From: Ascarosepion bandense
Taxonomy: Eukaryota > Mollusca > Cephalopoda > Sepiida > Sepiidae
Reading direction: 5' to 3'
Length of the DNA stretch: 64,000 bases
Assembly (NCBI GenBank): GCA_037127315.1
Contig: JBBBDQ010000310.1
Coordinates: 4,415,001-4,479,000 of the forward strand
Below the pieces are notes generated by a model that was given only the letters and a program-made list of their open reading frames with translations, made no database searches and was not told where the DNA came from. Numbering within the stretch: the stretch's first letter is position 1; each line of letters starts with the position of its first letter. Of the stretch, positions 1-11,385 are shown piece after piece. The position numbers and the translations under genes were made by a program.

Positions 1-400
1 CATAAAAGTCATAAGTTTTCCAAAATAAGCCCCAAATGGGCTCTGCAGTCAGTATTGGAGGCAAACTTAAAAACGTCATGCAAAAGTGTCACTTATTTGA
101 AGTCATTCCTCTTTGGGGATTTCCCTGATTTTTGCTGTGATTGCTGCTTTCAGTTTACCAATCATTTGTGGGTCGTTCTGGTACACATTATCCTTGAGAT
201 ACCCCTATAATAAAAAATGTGGGAGGTTCAAGTTCAGTGAGTTAGGTGCCCACTCAATGTCACCCTTCCTATTGATCAATCTTTCCTGAAATCGCTTTCT
301 CAGCTAGACTAGGGAGTCATTTAATGTGTGGGGGTCACCCCACCTTGCTGGAACCACTGTTCCTCTCAATCTATCCCTCTGCATTGTCCAAGTGATTAAC
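1..400 (-). pseudogene. IS630/Tc1-mariner-like transposase remnant
   Basis: Read on the minus strand, this holds the C-terminal half of a DDE transposase of the IS630/Tc1-mariner superfamily. The order is WFQQGGVTPTH (normally QQDGATPHT, so the catalytic Asp is replaced), then LRKRFQERLINRKGDIEW, a decayed SPDL-type block, then GYLKDNVYQNDPQ and MIGKLKAAITAKIREI. The domain is broken by a frameshift near 330 and by stops, one of them at the position of a conserved Trp before GYLKD. It continues off the left edge. It is inactive; the N-terminal DNA-binding part is not visible at 400-780. Confidence 0.8.
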
Positions 401-784
401 AGTTTCATTAAAAAATTTGTAGATTCTGTTTTCTTTTTTGGGGGTAACCTTGTATGTGAATTTTCTTCTCTCATGCTAAGTATTGAAAAAACAAAAAGCA
501 TAAAATTCACTATTTTTTTTTATATAATGTTATTTATAACAAGAAAAATCTAAAGTTGATGTTAAAATATTGCTGCAAAACATTGCTGATTTATTTAAGA
601 TGAAATAATCTATTATGACATATCTCTAATTTGTAATTAGATACATTGTGTTTATTTTCAATTTTTCTAGTTGAATTGTTTATCTATATTTGTGTAATGA
701 AGAGTGGTAAATAGTGTAAATAAGGATAAGTACTAATTCCAGAAATTCAGACAAAAATTCCTCATTATGTGTTATAATAATTCC
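401..784. other. AT-rich stretch, nothing recognised
   Basis: Only short low-complexity runs and chance ORFs are seen here; no repeat family used elsewhere in the window was recognised. Confidence 0.5.
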
Positions 785-1060
785 AATTGTATCTTTCTGA
801 TTCTAAACATGTTTTTTTTTTCCATTTTTTTTTTATAAAACTTTATCATTGCTCCCATGTTTGGTCCATGGTATCCTCAGCATCTTTCTGTAGAACCACA
901 TTTCTGTTGCTTCAAATCTTTTTCATCTATGAGGAGATTGTCCAGCAATCACAGCTGTATAAGATGACTGATATTATATAATAATTCAGAACTCTTTTCC
1001 TTGTTTCTAATGAAATTTTCCTATTTCTTAATAATTTGCTTAACTTTTAGAAGTCATCAT
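785..1060 (-). mobile_element. LINE-B fragment (endonuclease-RT type)
   Basis: On the minus strand this matches the segment seen again at 29745-29990, 38400-38660 and 49570-49700. Shared marks on the plus strand are TTTGGTCCATGGTAT, CAGCATCTTTCTGTAGAA and GAGGAGATTGTCCAGCA, followed by ATTCAG(A/T)ACTCTTTTC. It corresponds to the RT C-terminal region around the 'CLLYGSE' block, heavily mutated. Both ends are truncated. Confidence 0.65.
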
Positions 1061-1785
1061 GCATGAAGAGTTAGGAAAAAAAATTATTATTAAATTCAAG
1101 TTTCTGATTATCAGCTTTTCCCATTATAAATGATTTTTCATGTTCATTGATCTTTTGCACTGCAACACAATATTTTGAAAATGTTTCAAATATTATTACA
1201 ATATTAACACAGTATCATATTTGAGCTTAACAACTTTAACAAAATATTGAACAAACAATCATAAATATGAATGCTGGTCATTATTTTAAGTAAAAGCATA
1301 GAAATAAAAAAAAAATTGAAATTTACAATTTTTTTCATTTCACTGAAACAGATAAACATTTTTATCTTTCTTTCCGTTTTCTGTTTTCCCACTGAATCCA
1401 GGTAGCGTCTCTGATATGTACTTTCTATCTTTCAGATTAGATCATTATTTATGAGGTATTGGCAGGATGTAAGAATTGTGATAAGGGAGAGACAAGCTGA
1501 ATTATAATAAGGTTTGTCTGATTTCTCCTTAGTAATTCCATTATTAACAGCTGACATGATTCAGTGCTATTAAGTGTACATACCTTGTGCTAGTAGAAGA
1601 ATAAAGGTGGTACAGCTACTAATAAATTGCTTTTTATTTCCTTTGTTTTGTATTTAGCTATCATAAAATATTTTTAATGATAAATAAAGGACAGTTTTCC
1701 TAACATGTAATGACAGAATTAACTGTGTTGAGTCATACATCCACTAATCTTCTTTGAATATCTTCACAACCATTTGTTACTTACT
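1061..1785. other. AT-rich stretch, nothing recognised
   Basis: No ORF of note, no TIR and no recognised repeat. Simple poly(A)/poly(T) runs only. Confidence 0.5.
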
Positions 1786-2400
1786 TTTTTTAATCATTTC
1801 ACCCCAAGCAAGGTAATAAAACTACTAAGAGGGTGAGAGAATAAGAAAAAAAATGAAGGAGAGAAAACTATAAAAAAACAGAAATTAAGGAGTCAGAAGA
1901 TAATGACTGACATTGCATCTAAATTTTTGAAGATCAAACCGGAAAGCAAGAAGAAAGTTCCATAAGTAAAAAGAGCAAAGCATAGAACTTATGGTTATCA
2001 GTCAGTTAAGTGCCATATGTGAAACACGCTTGGGTGATCATGTCTCGAAAGAGACATGACTGACTGGGCAGAAGATTATCCCGCAGAAGGTTGCCATTGC
2101 TTTCTGCGGTAGACTGGTTGCCAGCCAAGGCTATAGAACCCAATCTGTCCTGTTATTAACCCATAACTGGGAGGAAGAGACAGATTAATACCTTTTGTAA
2201 GGGTATTTGCACGTAAGTGAATGCAAGGAATTCAACTGGAATTCGAACTCAGCTCCCTGATTTCTCGTTCCGAGCCGATATCCACTGCTCCACAATGCAC
2301 CTCTTATGGTTATATGTAGCAATTTAATCTGCAAAATGATGAAATGTTGCTGTCAATCTAGTACTGCACTTAAATTCATAAAGTCTAGGTACCAAAGAGG
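1786..2400 (-). mobile_element. LINE-A 3' end, split by a SINE
   Basis: The minus-strand 3' end of LINE-A starts at TTTCACCCCAAGCAAGG (plus strand) and runs through the 3' UTR and the decayed RT C-terminus, with the family marks AAATTTTTGAAGATCAAA and GAAAGTTCCATAAG. The LINE is interrupted at 1999-2302 by a SINE-1 copy and resumes at 2314 with ATGTAGCAATTTAATC to CTAGTACTGCACTTAAA. The LINE is therefore older than the SINE. Confidence 0.75.
1999..2302 (-). mobile_element. SINE-1 copy, full tRNA head, 11-bp TSD
   Basis: This 304-bp element is flanked by the 11-bp direct repeat CTTATGGTTAT (1988-1998 and 2303-2313), an exact target duplication inside a LINE-A fragment. On the minus strand it begins with a tRNA-like region, with an A-box-like GTGGAGCAGTGGATA and a B-box-like GAGTTCGAATTCC. 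The body follows with GCAAATACCCTTAC, GGGTTAATAACAGGACAG and AACCAGTCTACCGCAG. It ends with a hairpin whose arms are TCATGTCTC and GAGACATGA around a TTTC loop. No 5S-like head is present in this copy. Confidence 0.85.
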
Positions 2401-3044
2401 AAAGCTTATCAATTACTATGAAAATATTTATAAAAAAGACACAGGAAAGATATGGGATAAGACTGAAATGAATGATTAATCATTTATATACCTTGACTTA
2501 CCTTACTTCTAACAACAATAGTATGCAATGTAAAAAAAAAACAAAACAGTATATATTCCTGATTCCTATTTTGAGTTGAAACTGGTTGTAGAGTTAAGTT
2601 CTAATTAGGTTTAATCCATTGGTAAGCTTAATGTCTGTCTGTACAACATTGCCAGGAACAGCAAGAGCATTATCTAAGAGCAGGTGGTGAGTTTTGATTA
2701 TCAGAAGAATCTTGTGTGTTGACTTCAAGACTCTGGATTCTTTAGGTTCACTTGTATAAAAAGAACAACAACAAAACAGTTGGCTTCCTTTTTAATAGTT
2801 GGTACTTACAATAACTACAATGATAATGATGACAAAATAATAATTAATGATAGAGGAAAGTACAACATTATGATAACAATAATAATAATACAAAGTGAGA
2901 TTTGTTTTCAATTAAGGTAAAAGAGAGAAAAGAAAAAGTCAAGGCTTTACTTCTCATTTTTTAAATAGAAAGACAATTTACATATGGAACATGTTCATGC
3001 TTGTGTTTACATACACACCCACAGATGCTTATATGGAGAATTTT
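2401..3044. other. AT-rich stretch, nothing recognised
   Basis: Contains short AAT/ACA-type low-complexity DNA around 2810-2900. No coding or repeat signal is recognised. Confidence 0.45.
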
Positions 3045-3350
3045 TTTTTTCATCATTTTACTCCAAACAAGGCAATGAAAACTGCAAGGGGTCACTGAGA
3101 GTGAAAGAAACAGAAAGGAAAATTAAAGAACTGGTTTCAAGGAGACAGATGATGATGACTGACATTGCATATAGAATTTTGTGGTTGACATGAAAGGCGG
3201 GGGGGAGGTCAGAAAAATGTTCCACAAGTAAGAAATGCAGGAAAAGAAACTCTTAGCATCGAAGTTATGTTTATTTTCATTGTAATATATGTTTATATTG
3301 AACTTTCTTTCTCTTGTGCCCCCAAATACAGACAATAGTATAATGGACAC
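3045..3350 (-). mobile_element. LINE-A 3' fragment
   Basis: Plus-strand marks are ATTTTACTCCAAACAAGGCAATG, CAAGGGGTCACTGAGAG and GTTCCACAAGTAAGAA, the same order as in the other LINE-A 3' ends. Read on the minus strand this is the decayed C-terminal SFFxxxxRLWNSL block and the 3' UTR. A G-run interrupts it near 3199. Confidence 0.6.
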
Positions 3351-3667
3351 TTCTTAATTTAAATAATTACTCCATTTTTATTTATTAAACAGTGTGTATT
3401 ATTATTACATCTATCAGCCAGTGCATTTGAGAAATCTTAGTACAGAAAATTGAAACCTGCCTCTCTCTTGTACAAAGTATAACAATGTTTGATGTAATAA
3501 AATAATAATGGATTGAAAATAACTTCATTAATACTTTAGAAATTGATTTTTTTATATTTTAAATATGAAAATGAGTGGATATAGGCTTGTGAGGAAAATA
3601 ACCTGAATGAAGTGGGTGTGTTTTCCTTGAATAATATAAAAAGAACTTTGCTTACTGTAAAGTTTTT

Positions 3668-3760
3668 TTTTGTGGCTGAGTGGTAAAGCATAACAGATAA
3701 AATGCTAGTATTGCCTATAAAGGGAGATGCAGGTTTGATCTTTGCCAGTGGATATATTTT
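3668..3760 (+). repeat. tRNA-derived sequence (SINE head or tRNA pseudogene)
   Basis: GTGGCTGAGTGGTAAAGC resembles a Pol III A box and GCAGGTTTGATCTTTGCC, about 45 bp downstream, resembles a B box. The spacing fits a tRNA-derived head. No clover-leaf acceptor stem can be closed by eye, so this is not called a gene. The stretches on either side (3351-3667, 3761-4300) hold nothing recognised beyond a short TG run near 3912. Confidence 0.45.
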
Positions 3761-4299
3761 CTTTATTAAGATTTGTTGAATGCACAAACTGATTGATATA
3801 ATGCATACTGTTTAATAAATAAAAATGAGGCATCTATTTCAAATACAAGTATCCACTATAATAACATTTAAATTAACAAAAAGTGTTGGATTAAAAGTAA
3901 TTTCATTAATTTGTGTGTGTGTGTGTATATATAAAAAAAAACCTGATTGCAATGGAGCCATTAACAATATCATCTCTTATTCGATCTACCTATGATCTAC
4001 CAACATCAAGCTGTGAGTATACACTGACACCAATATATACACATTGTGTCAAAGCGATTGAGCCAATTTATGTCATGTGCTCTCTGTATGCCCATGATCA
4101 CTGCAGATGTACATGTGGTGTCATAAGAAAGTTCTGCAATTGCCTATGGACATAGTAGACAACAAACAGTCTGTAATGGCCAGAGAACCTATAGTTCATT
4201 TTCACAATGAAGGTGAATGTCCTAAACAGATGATCCAAATAACTTCCAAAATGATACTGAGTGAAGCATATGATTGTGTGGAAAAGAAGTGAACATGTC

Positions 4300-4480
4300 A
4301 TGTGCTACTATTGAGGTTGGATCCTGTGGATCCCTTGGACGGTCTGTTGTTTCTCAACCTTTGGGGGTGGACATCACTGGTTGGAATCTAGGGCATTTTT
4401 CCCATCATCTCCAGGGCACTATAGCCTTTTAGAGCTGGAAAACTTTCAGTTAAATAATAATTTGTATTGGGATGATCCCT
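4300..4480. other. Possible hAT-type MITE remnant
   Basis: GTTTCTCAACCTTTGGGGG and GATCCCTTGGACGG recall the 'GGTTCTCAACC' type of hAT terminal repeats seen in animal genomes. No paired inverted end or target duplication could be found, so this is only a resemblance. Confidence 0.2.
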
Positions 4481-4889
4481 ATAATGCTATCTTATCCTAG
4501 ACCTTCCCACTGTTGCTAGAGTTAGGGTAAATGTGATTCCTGAATGATGTTAATAGGTTACAGGATTTTAAATAATATGGATTGTGGGATTACCCCTCTT
4601 GTCTGTCAAGGAACTTCTGTTAGCCACTGGTAGACAGTAAAGAAAAGAGTAAAAGTCTCTACTTTCTTTGTTTTTAGCCACAAGATGCTTTAGAGATTGA
4701 AAGAGTTTTGTTTCTTCTCTGGGGAACTGCCAGAATATGAGCAAACCTAATGTTGCATTGATGACAGAAAAACACAATGCATAAAAATAACTCTACCAAG
4801 AGATAAATGCCACTTTTCTCAAATTTAATTCTCTCAACATATTTAACAGGACTTTGCACACATGTACATCTGAAAAAGGACATTGCTAT

Positions 4890-5500
4890 TGTAGTGAACT
4901 TCTCTGGAGGGGGTGTAATACAAATTGGACTGTACCCTAATTCAGTTGGGGCCCACTAACGTTTTTGAAATAATGATGTGAAACCTGATAGGTGGAACAA
5001 AATAGACAACAGAATGAGGATATTTAAGATAAATACAAATTTTATTCACAATGCCTGGTCAATGCCTAGTGTTGCCTAGATGCCAGTCGAGTCCAGTGGT
5101 GAACCTCCTGAAGTGTATGGTTTAGGTTCTGAGAGCCTGAAAGGATGTGCATGTTGCCAAAAGTTTGAGGCTGTTGTGCACAGGTTTGTTAAGACAGATT
5201 GACCAAATGAGTTAGGTTGAAGTACATGATGCCAGAAGAAGTAGGGACCATGATGTAGCCAGAAAGCTGATCAGTGCTAAGCAGGAATGTTATTGGTAAC
5301 AGTAGTTGGTCATTGCCGAGCAGAAATGGGAACTTGGTATGTGATGTGGTGGTGTCATCGTGACGTTATTGGTCTGATATAGTATTGTGCCAGCATCATG
5401 ATGTGGTTGCCTCCACCTACTTCTCTTCTCCTTCTCTCAAGAGGGAAAGAAGTCATGAGGTTATTTTGGGGAAAATATGTAACAACATTTATAGGTTTCA
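4890..5500 (-). repeat. LTR-like segment
   Basis: On the minus strand a TATAAA (about 5488-5494) is followed by a roughly 440-bp leader that is less AT-rich than its surroundings, then an AATAAA (TTTATT at 5041-5046 on the plus strand), then about 140 bp ending near GGGGCCCACTAACG. This U3-TATA-leader-polyA-U5 order is what a solo LTR of a Gypsy-like element would show. No TG...CA ends with a target duplication could be fixed, no primer site or gag/pol is present, and a promoter of unknown origin is an alternative. The flanks at 4480-4890 and 5500-5816 hold nothing recognised. Confidence 0.35.
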
Positions 5501-5816
5501 CAAAATACTAACAATCTTGAGAGAAAGGAAAAAAATAAGCTGAGATCTGCTACAAAATATGAAGGTACAAAATGGTCACAAAGTGTATTACAACTAGGTT
5601 CATGATATAACAATAACTAAAAAGTCATTAGAGTAATTAAAAGGTAAATGAAATTGAATTGCAGAGTGTGTAGAGAACACAATGAAAAGCTCAAGATCAA
5701 ACATCTACCTAGGTCAAATAGGGCTGCAATATTATATATACACATATACACAACTTTCTTTACTTCTTTCATATTTCATCTATTTAGTTTGCTAGGGAAT
5801 TAAGATATGTTGTTAA

Positions 5817-6152
5817 TCTAAACTTATTTATAAATGGAACTTTGTGTGTGTGTTTGTGTGTATATCTGTTACCTATAGACTCCAAAACGGCCAAACCGAT
5901 TTTCTTGAAAATTTACACAGTTGTACTATAAGCATCTGCGAGTGTTCTTAGCTAGGTTTTGTGTTGAGGTACCCCCGATAAATATCGAAAATTGATAATT
6001 GAAAAAATCAGCTTATAGAAGGAGTGGTCCGCTTTTAATCAGTTTTGATACACTTATAGACAAAGACATAAGAAACGATATTCAGAAATTTCATGGTTGC
6101 AGCCCTTACAATAGTGCAGAAAATCGATAATATAGATATATAAAAAGCAAGA

Positions 6153-6183
<31 letters not shown>

Positions 6184-6534
6184 TTTTATCTGCCTGTATG
6201 TATTTTTTTCAGCTCTTTTATTTTAGTTTTTGCTTTGGGTTTGGCTCTAAGTAGGTATAATTGTAGTTCTTCATCTCAGCCATTTACTTAGAGGACTTAT
6301 TTGGCCTTCAAAATTCAGTTTACGCCAAAAAATACTTATTTGATATTGATGCCAGGAAATCAAAATTTGACTTACATCCATTCATTTATTCTTTCAGTCT
6401 ACAGTTTCGCTTTAACTGGAAACAACTATTGCTTTTTAGTCTTTCGTGCCAACGTCCAAAGAGTCTGAGCTCCAGGACCATGGATTAGTTTTAAAGCTTT
6501 CATTACACCCGAGCAAAGCCAGCTATACTGCTAG
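5817..6534 (+). mobile_element. Non-autonomous Helitron, copy 1
   Basis: A 718-bp element that begins with TCTAAACTTATTTATAAATG after an A and ends with ATACTGCTAG before a T. This is the canonical Helitron layout: 5' TC, 3' CTRR, insertion between A and T, no target duplication. The 3' end carries an imperfect hairpin in CCGAGCAAAGCCAGCT just before the CTAG. It is about 90% like the copies at 11386-12109 and 19677-20397 by eye. It encodes no Rep/helicase. A TG microsatellite (6151-6183) sits inside, where copy 3 carries a TA run. Confidence 0.75.
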
Positions 6535-7384
6535 TTACTAATAATTCTGAACTCCTGTTTGAAGAAAAGTCCTACAAAACACCAATATTCCTCTATCTAA
6601 TCTCCATTTAGTTTACTCTATATGAATAATCACAAAATGGTAATGTTGCAACAGAATATAATAGTTACCTATATAGTTAAGAAAGAAATGATACAAAAAT
6701 ACATTTTCCAAATATACTTAGCATTAACATACAATGAGATGAAACTCAGATATATTCTTAATAAATGTATTCTATTTATTCACTGGAAACATGTAGATTC
6801 TAATGAGTTTGTTCATAGGTTTCTATAATTTTAACCAATTATTACCTTGTGAAAGTCATAGTTCTCTTCTTTTTAATGAAATATCCATTAAATACCAATT
6901 GTATTAGTAAGAGAAAAGAGAAAAAAAATCCCCTAATTTAAAATATGTGAAAATATCTCTTTTGTTTTTGTGTGATTTTTCTTTTATATTTGAGATTGAA
7001 TTCTTAGTTTTCATGTCAGTTGAGCTAACAAACAAATGATTGAATCAGGAGACATTTCATCTAAAATGACATTAGCGAAAGCACTGATGTCCTAAACTGA
7101 AACCAGGTACAAATATCAAGGTATTAATAGATTACCAGTATTGAGCACTTTTTGACAGCATTTATAAAGTGGAGTATTTTCATTATCTGTGAAAATGTGA
7201 TTCTGTAAGATTTCCTGTAAGTTTAGCAGAATTATCTTTCTAGTTCAATATTATGTTATAATTTTATAAAATGTATTTGCATTGCTTCTTTTAGTAAACA
7301 TTTACTCTCAAGGCTGAATAGAAATTTCTGGATCTATTTAATCTTCCTTCAGCATACTTTCATGTGTATAAGTACATTCAGATG
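6535..7384. other. AT-rich stretch, nothing recognised
   Basis: No recognised repeat or gene. The 68-codon ORF at 6622-6828 has no recognisable motif and is probably chance. Confidence 0.45.
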
Positions 7385-7385
7385 A

Positions 7386-7386
<1 letters not shown>

Positions 7387-7430
<44 letters not shown>
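7387..7430. repeat. (TA)n microsatellite
   Basis: About 21 uninterrupted TA units, then TGTGCATATATTTATAT. Confidence 0.95.
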
Positions 7431-7432
<2 letters not shown>

Positions 7433-7594
7433 CATATATTTATATTTTTGTATTTATAAATGTTAATTTTTTATACAAGCCTTAATCACTTGGATAACTT
7501 AGAAAAAACACAAACTCTTTCCAAATGGACCCTTGTGTCAGACTAAGATGGCGGGGTGGGGGGCAACTTGAATATCTAGGATGAATAGTTATCA

Positions 7595-7825
7595 TAATTT
7601 ACATTAAGAATAATGTCCACATCTTTCTTTTTTGTTCTCACAATGTTTTGGCTGTAGTTTCCTTCAGGTATCTGTTGATGCAAGTAATCTTCAGGTAATT
7701 TTGAACTGAACTCTTTATTAAATCTGAAGGTCACCTCAAGAAGGACACAATGGCTGAAACATAATGGTGACAAAGATTTGGATTTCAGTTCAACCATTAA
7801 TAATATAAATGAATAACTACAAACT
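7595..7825. repeat. SINE-2 tail in foldback arrangement
   Basis: The left part is the SINE-2 tail in reverse (AATGTCCACATCTTTC ... TGTTTTGGCTGTAGTTTCC ... TTCAGGTAATTTTGAACTG). It is followed directly by the same tail in forward orientation (GAAGGACACAATGGCTGAAAC ... GGTGACAAAGATTTGGA ... ATAATATAAATG). The two arms are diverged but collinear. Similar head-to-tail inversions occur at 32100, 34065 and 34905. Confidence 0.55.
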
Positions 7826-7830
7826 AAATA

Positions 7831-8900
7831 TCTTAGTTTCACATCATTTACTATTATTATTTCTTAACTTACTCTTTTTACTTAATTTATATACACTGAT
7901 TAAAAAGAAATATGGTCATATCTTATTCAAATCATCCCAGGTAGCTGATAGAGAGGATTTAGCAAATTAATACAATCAACTTAGATGTCATTTTCAGTCA
8001 TTGCTATCTTTTTAATGAAATTATTTTGATTGTAACAGACAGCAGTAGTTCTTGCGAGTGATTTTGGACTCACTTAGTGAATATCAACTGTCTTTTCTGG
8101 TGTTCCTGATTTTAAAATAAAAGAACAGAAAGATTTGAATGGAAACTGAAAATGAATGAGTGGCTCATTTGTGTTTCTAAAAATACACACACTTTTTATC
8201 ATTTCACTTTAATATTTCAACAGAGAAAAAAACCTGTCCTGCACGGATTTTATTCCACATTTTAAATTCAGACTAAGAGGTAAAATATAATGGTTCAAAT
8301 TAAATTAATTCTGTTCATTTGTTGAAAAAATGTAAATTTCTTATGAAATTCTGAAAATAAACCTCAGTTTCAATTCTTTTTCTTTGAAGAAGCCAATTTA
8401 TTTAGTGATATTATTTTAACAATATATGACAGAATTCTTTCGTGACTCTACCATCTTGGAGATTAACAGATAGAAGGAATGAAGGATTTACTTGATGTAT
8501 TTTAAGATATACTGATTCTTATTGGTCATGAAGTGAATAAACTAAGTAAAATTGTCAGTTTTTTTCTTTCAAAAGTGATTTTTTAAAAATTTTCCAGACA
8601 ACATAAAATGCCAGAATATGGGAAATAGATTCGTCTGTATACACTCAAGTATAGGATAAGTTTTATGATTCTGAGATCACACTATACATGAGATTGGCTT
8701 ATACATGAGTATTTTGTACAAGACTTCTGATTTTAAACTGGAACAGAAAATATCAATTTTTCTTAGAAATAAAAATGATTGATTGACTTCACAAAATATA
8801 GTATTCTCCCTTCATGCTGCTTTTCATTTGAGTAAATCAAATAGGGTTAGCTGTTAATTTGATGATCAGATACCAACTTCTTTCCAGTACTTTTTTCTTT
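7831..8900. other. AT-rich stretch, nothing recognised
   Basis: No coding, RNA or repeat signal recognised on either strand. Confidence 0.45.
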
Positions 8901-8904
8901 TTCT

Positions 8905-9335
8905 ATAATCATTTCACTCTAATCAAGGCAGTACTACCACTGGTGCACAGGTGCTTACATAAGAGGAGTGTGATAATAAAGAGGAACAAATTACAGGGGG
9001 GTGCCAGAGAATAGGTAAGAGAAGGATCGAACACTGGTGTGAAGAGAGCTGCATGAGAGTAGAGTGGAAAGAAGAAAAACATGATACAAGGGTTGTCAAG
9101 GAAAGGATGCAAGTCAAGGAGAAAAGAGATGCCAATTGAAATTGCATTCAAATTCTTGGAGATTGTAGTTGTCAAGGAAACAAGTATATAGAAGGAAATT
9201 CCACATGTGTGAAGTGTGAGAAAAGAAGCTACTAGAGTAGAAGTTGCAGTTACATTTGATTGGTTTCCTTGTAAAAGGGTGGGACCTAGTTGCTAAGTTC
9301 AAAACTAGCCAAACCCCCTTAATCAAGGAGGCATT
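8905..9335 (-). mobile_element. LINE-A 3' end with RT C-terminus
   Basis: On the minus strand the decayed C-terminal domain reads LATRSHPFTRKPIKCNCNFY, then SSSFFSHTSHMWNFLL, then CFLDNYNLQEFECNFNWHL. This matches the SFFSRTSRLWNSLP...CFP..YNLQ.FK..V ending of LINE-A. The 3' UTR runs to CCTTGATTAGAGTGAAATG at the left edge. The 5' side is truncated at about 9335. Confidence 0.75.
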
Positions 9336-9666
9336 GCTACATAGACAGTGTAGACCAATCAAAATAAAGTAATTTCTAATTTGAAGAATATGAGAACAGA
9401 CTCTAAAAACAATTTATTGGGGCATTAATATTAATATTTGATTAATAGAGATATTAGCATTATCAATCAACTATTAGCTTTACTTTATTCTTATTACGAA
9501 TTTTAATTTTAATAAAGCAAAAGATTTAGATTATTATAAAGTTATTCAGATATTAAATGAAAAAAAGATATGGACACACACATATACAAATCCTTAAACA
9601 TCCACACATAGGTAGATAGACAAGTATATACACATAGAAACATATTATTACAGACACAAGTACAGA

Positions 9667-9719
<53 letters not shown>

Positions 9720-10487
9720 ACACACACACATTTTTAACTTTTGTTTTTATCAATATGTCAATTTATCCATTAAATTTTAAAGCCAGGTTTGGAAAATGTC
9801 TATTAAGGCTACAATATTGGATCAATGTAAGAGTGAATTCATAAGATGGCATGGGCCTTGTATAAACAACGTCAAACAGACACAGTCATATTTCAGTGCA
9901 TGAACAAATAAACAATTAAATATATACGCATGCAAACACACAAGCAAGGAACAAAAATGTACATGACTAAAAACTCCACAGAGCATCATATACAAAATAA
10001 AAAAAATATCCACAGACATTAAACTACTTATGTACAACTTCTGGCATAAATATATGTGAATAAGCACAGGAATATTCACACAAAAGCATATATATATATA
10101 TATATATATATATCTCCAGGTGAAGAGAACCAACAGTTTTACATTTCCGAGATCTCTGGCATTTACTTTTTTTTTTTTTATGAAAGTGCTCAATACAACA
10201 AATATTGTAGTGCATAATATAATTAAATTTGTATTTTAATTAAAATTAATATATTTTACATTTTCAGAAGTCAAAATTCTTTTTAAAATACTGGGGTAGG
10301 TGCAGTGAATTGTTGTAAGTTTTTCCATTTATGATTAGTATATATAGTTTTGACTTAATCATCTAATCCATTCCAATCAAAACAAAATTTTGTCTAAGTT
10401 AAAAGTTTATAAATTAATTTAATAAAAATTTTTAAAAATTAGAATGTTTCATTAATCACTAAAACACTATTTTTCCTTCAGATAATA
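9336..10487. other. AT-rich stretch with two TA microsatellites
   Basis: (TA)n runs lie at about 9668-9716 and 10088-10112. A 123-codon minus-strand ORF (9822-10193) runs straight through the second TA run and has no recognisable domain; it is treated as chance. Nothing else is recognised. Confidence 0.6.
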
Positions 10488-11316
10488 CAGTGTGCGATAA
10501 ATAAATTGTCGCCATTTTATATTTTTAATTTTGTGCATGAATGTTGTTTGTTTCTAATTTTGTTGACTGCACAGTATAGTGGGGTCAGTTAGGCACCAAC
10601 TGTGAGAAAAAGTGCATCATGTCACAATTCACTATGCCAGATATTAGGAAAAAGCGTGCTGTACTAATTGACATTAACACTAGAAGGCTCAGTACAGACA
10701 TTTCAGAGTGTTTGCCTGTCAATCTGGGGACAATGCAGATATTCAGAAAATATTGGATGAATCAAATGGTGATTATGAAGATGTTTGGTGTGATCACTAG
10801 TGATGGTGTTGTTATGCCTCCATTCATCTTCCCACATGGGCTCAGACTTAACACAAAGGCTGACATCAAGTACCTTGATAAGGTCAAGAGAGCAGCTTCT
10901 GGGAGACCCTATGTCTGGCCACAGGACTCTGCACCATGTCACACAGTCATAGCTGTGAGACAATGTTTGTGACCACATCATCCCTTACATCTAGCAACCT
11001 AACTCTCCAGACTGCAACCTTGATTATTATGTGTGGGGCACAGACAAATGGGAGACCAACAAAACTCCTTGTACCACCTAAGATAAACTGAAGGCAAGGA
11101 ATAGAACAGCATTCACCAACTTAAACAAGGAACAGTACTGAAGATTTGCAGGAGTTTTCAAAGTCGTCTGTAGACTGTATTTGAAGCCAACGGCGATGTT
11201 ACTGAATAAATTTACTTTTTAATATTCCAGGATATTTTTGCATAATTTTGGTAAATATATTTGGTATAATGAGATGTCAGTTTTATTTTCATTTTTGCAT
11301 CATCCCTCGTACTCTG
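10488..11316 (+). mobile_element. Internally deleted IS630-like element with TIRs, copy 1
   Basis: An 829-bp element flanked by TA (10486-10487 and 11317-11318). The left end CAGTGTGCGATAAAT and the inverted right end CAGAGTACGAGGGAT form imperfect terminal inverted repeats. The interior carries pieces of an IS630-type transposase: a short N-terminus, then after a large deletion FGVITSDGVVMPPFIFPHGL, RPYVWPQDSAPCHT, and a decayed CNLDYYVWG and GDVTE tail. It cannot make a transposase. The copy at 62049-62842 has the same overall deletion. Confidence 0.8.
10619..10975 (+). pseudogene. Transposase fragment of the IS630-like element
   Basis: The longest open stretch in the element, 117 codons. 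Residues about 1-30 resemble the family's N-terminal start; residues 52-100 are the DDE core around FGVITSDG...PPFIFPHGL and WPQDSAPCHT, which keeps one catalytic Asp. Between them most of the HTH domain and the first catalytic Asp are missing. After the TGA, the LDYYVWG block and the C-terminus continue only in other frames. Non-functional. Confidence 0.75.
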
Positions 11317-11385
11317 TATATACTATTCATAAATGCAATTAAAAGCTTTTTTCATTAAATAATATCAATTTTATTGTATTTTTTA

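Noticed and set aside
3913..4155. 80-codon plus-strand ORF with several Cys
   Set aside because: Starts in a TG repeat, no recognised domain, no support from neighbours.
5817..6534. A LINE 3' end with a TTTAGA-type tail, instead of a Helitron
   Set aside because: The TTTAGA repeats lie at the other end from any coding remnant, and all copies share both termini exactly, with A|TC and CTAG|T boundaries and equal length.
7387..7430. CRISPR-like or origin-like array in the TA repeats
   Set aside because: Plain dinucleotide runs in animal DNA; no spacer structure.
9822..10193. 123-codon minus-strand ORF
   Set aside because: It reads through a TA microsatellite, has no domain, and its composition is that of the surrounding AT-rich DNA.
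10703..10981. 92-codon minus-strand ORF
   Set aside because: Antisense of the IS630-like transposase fragment.
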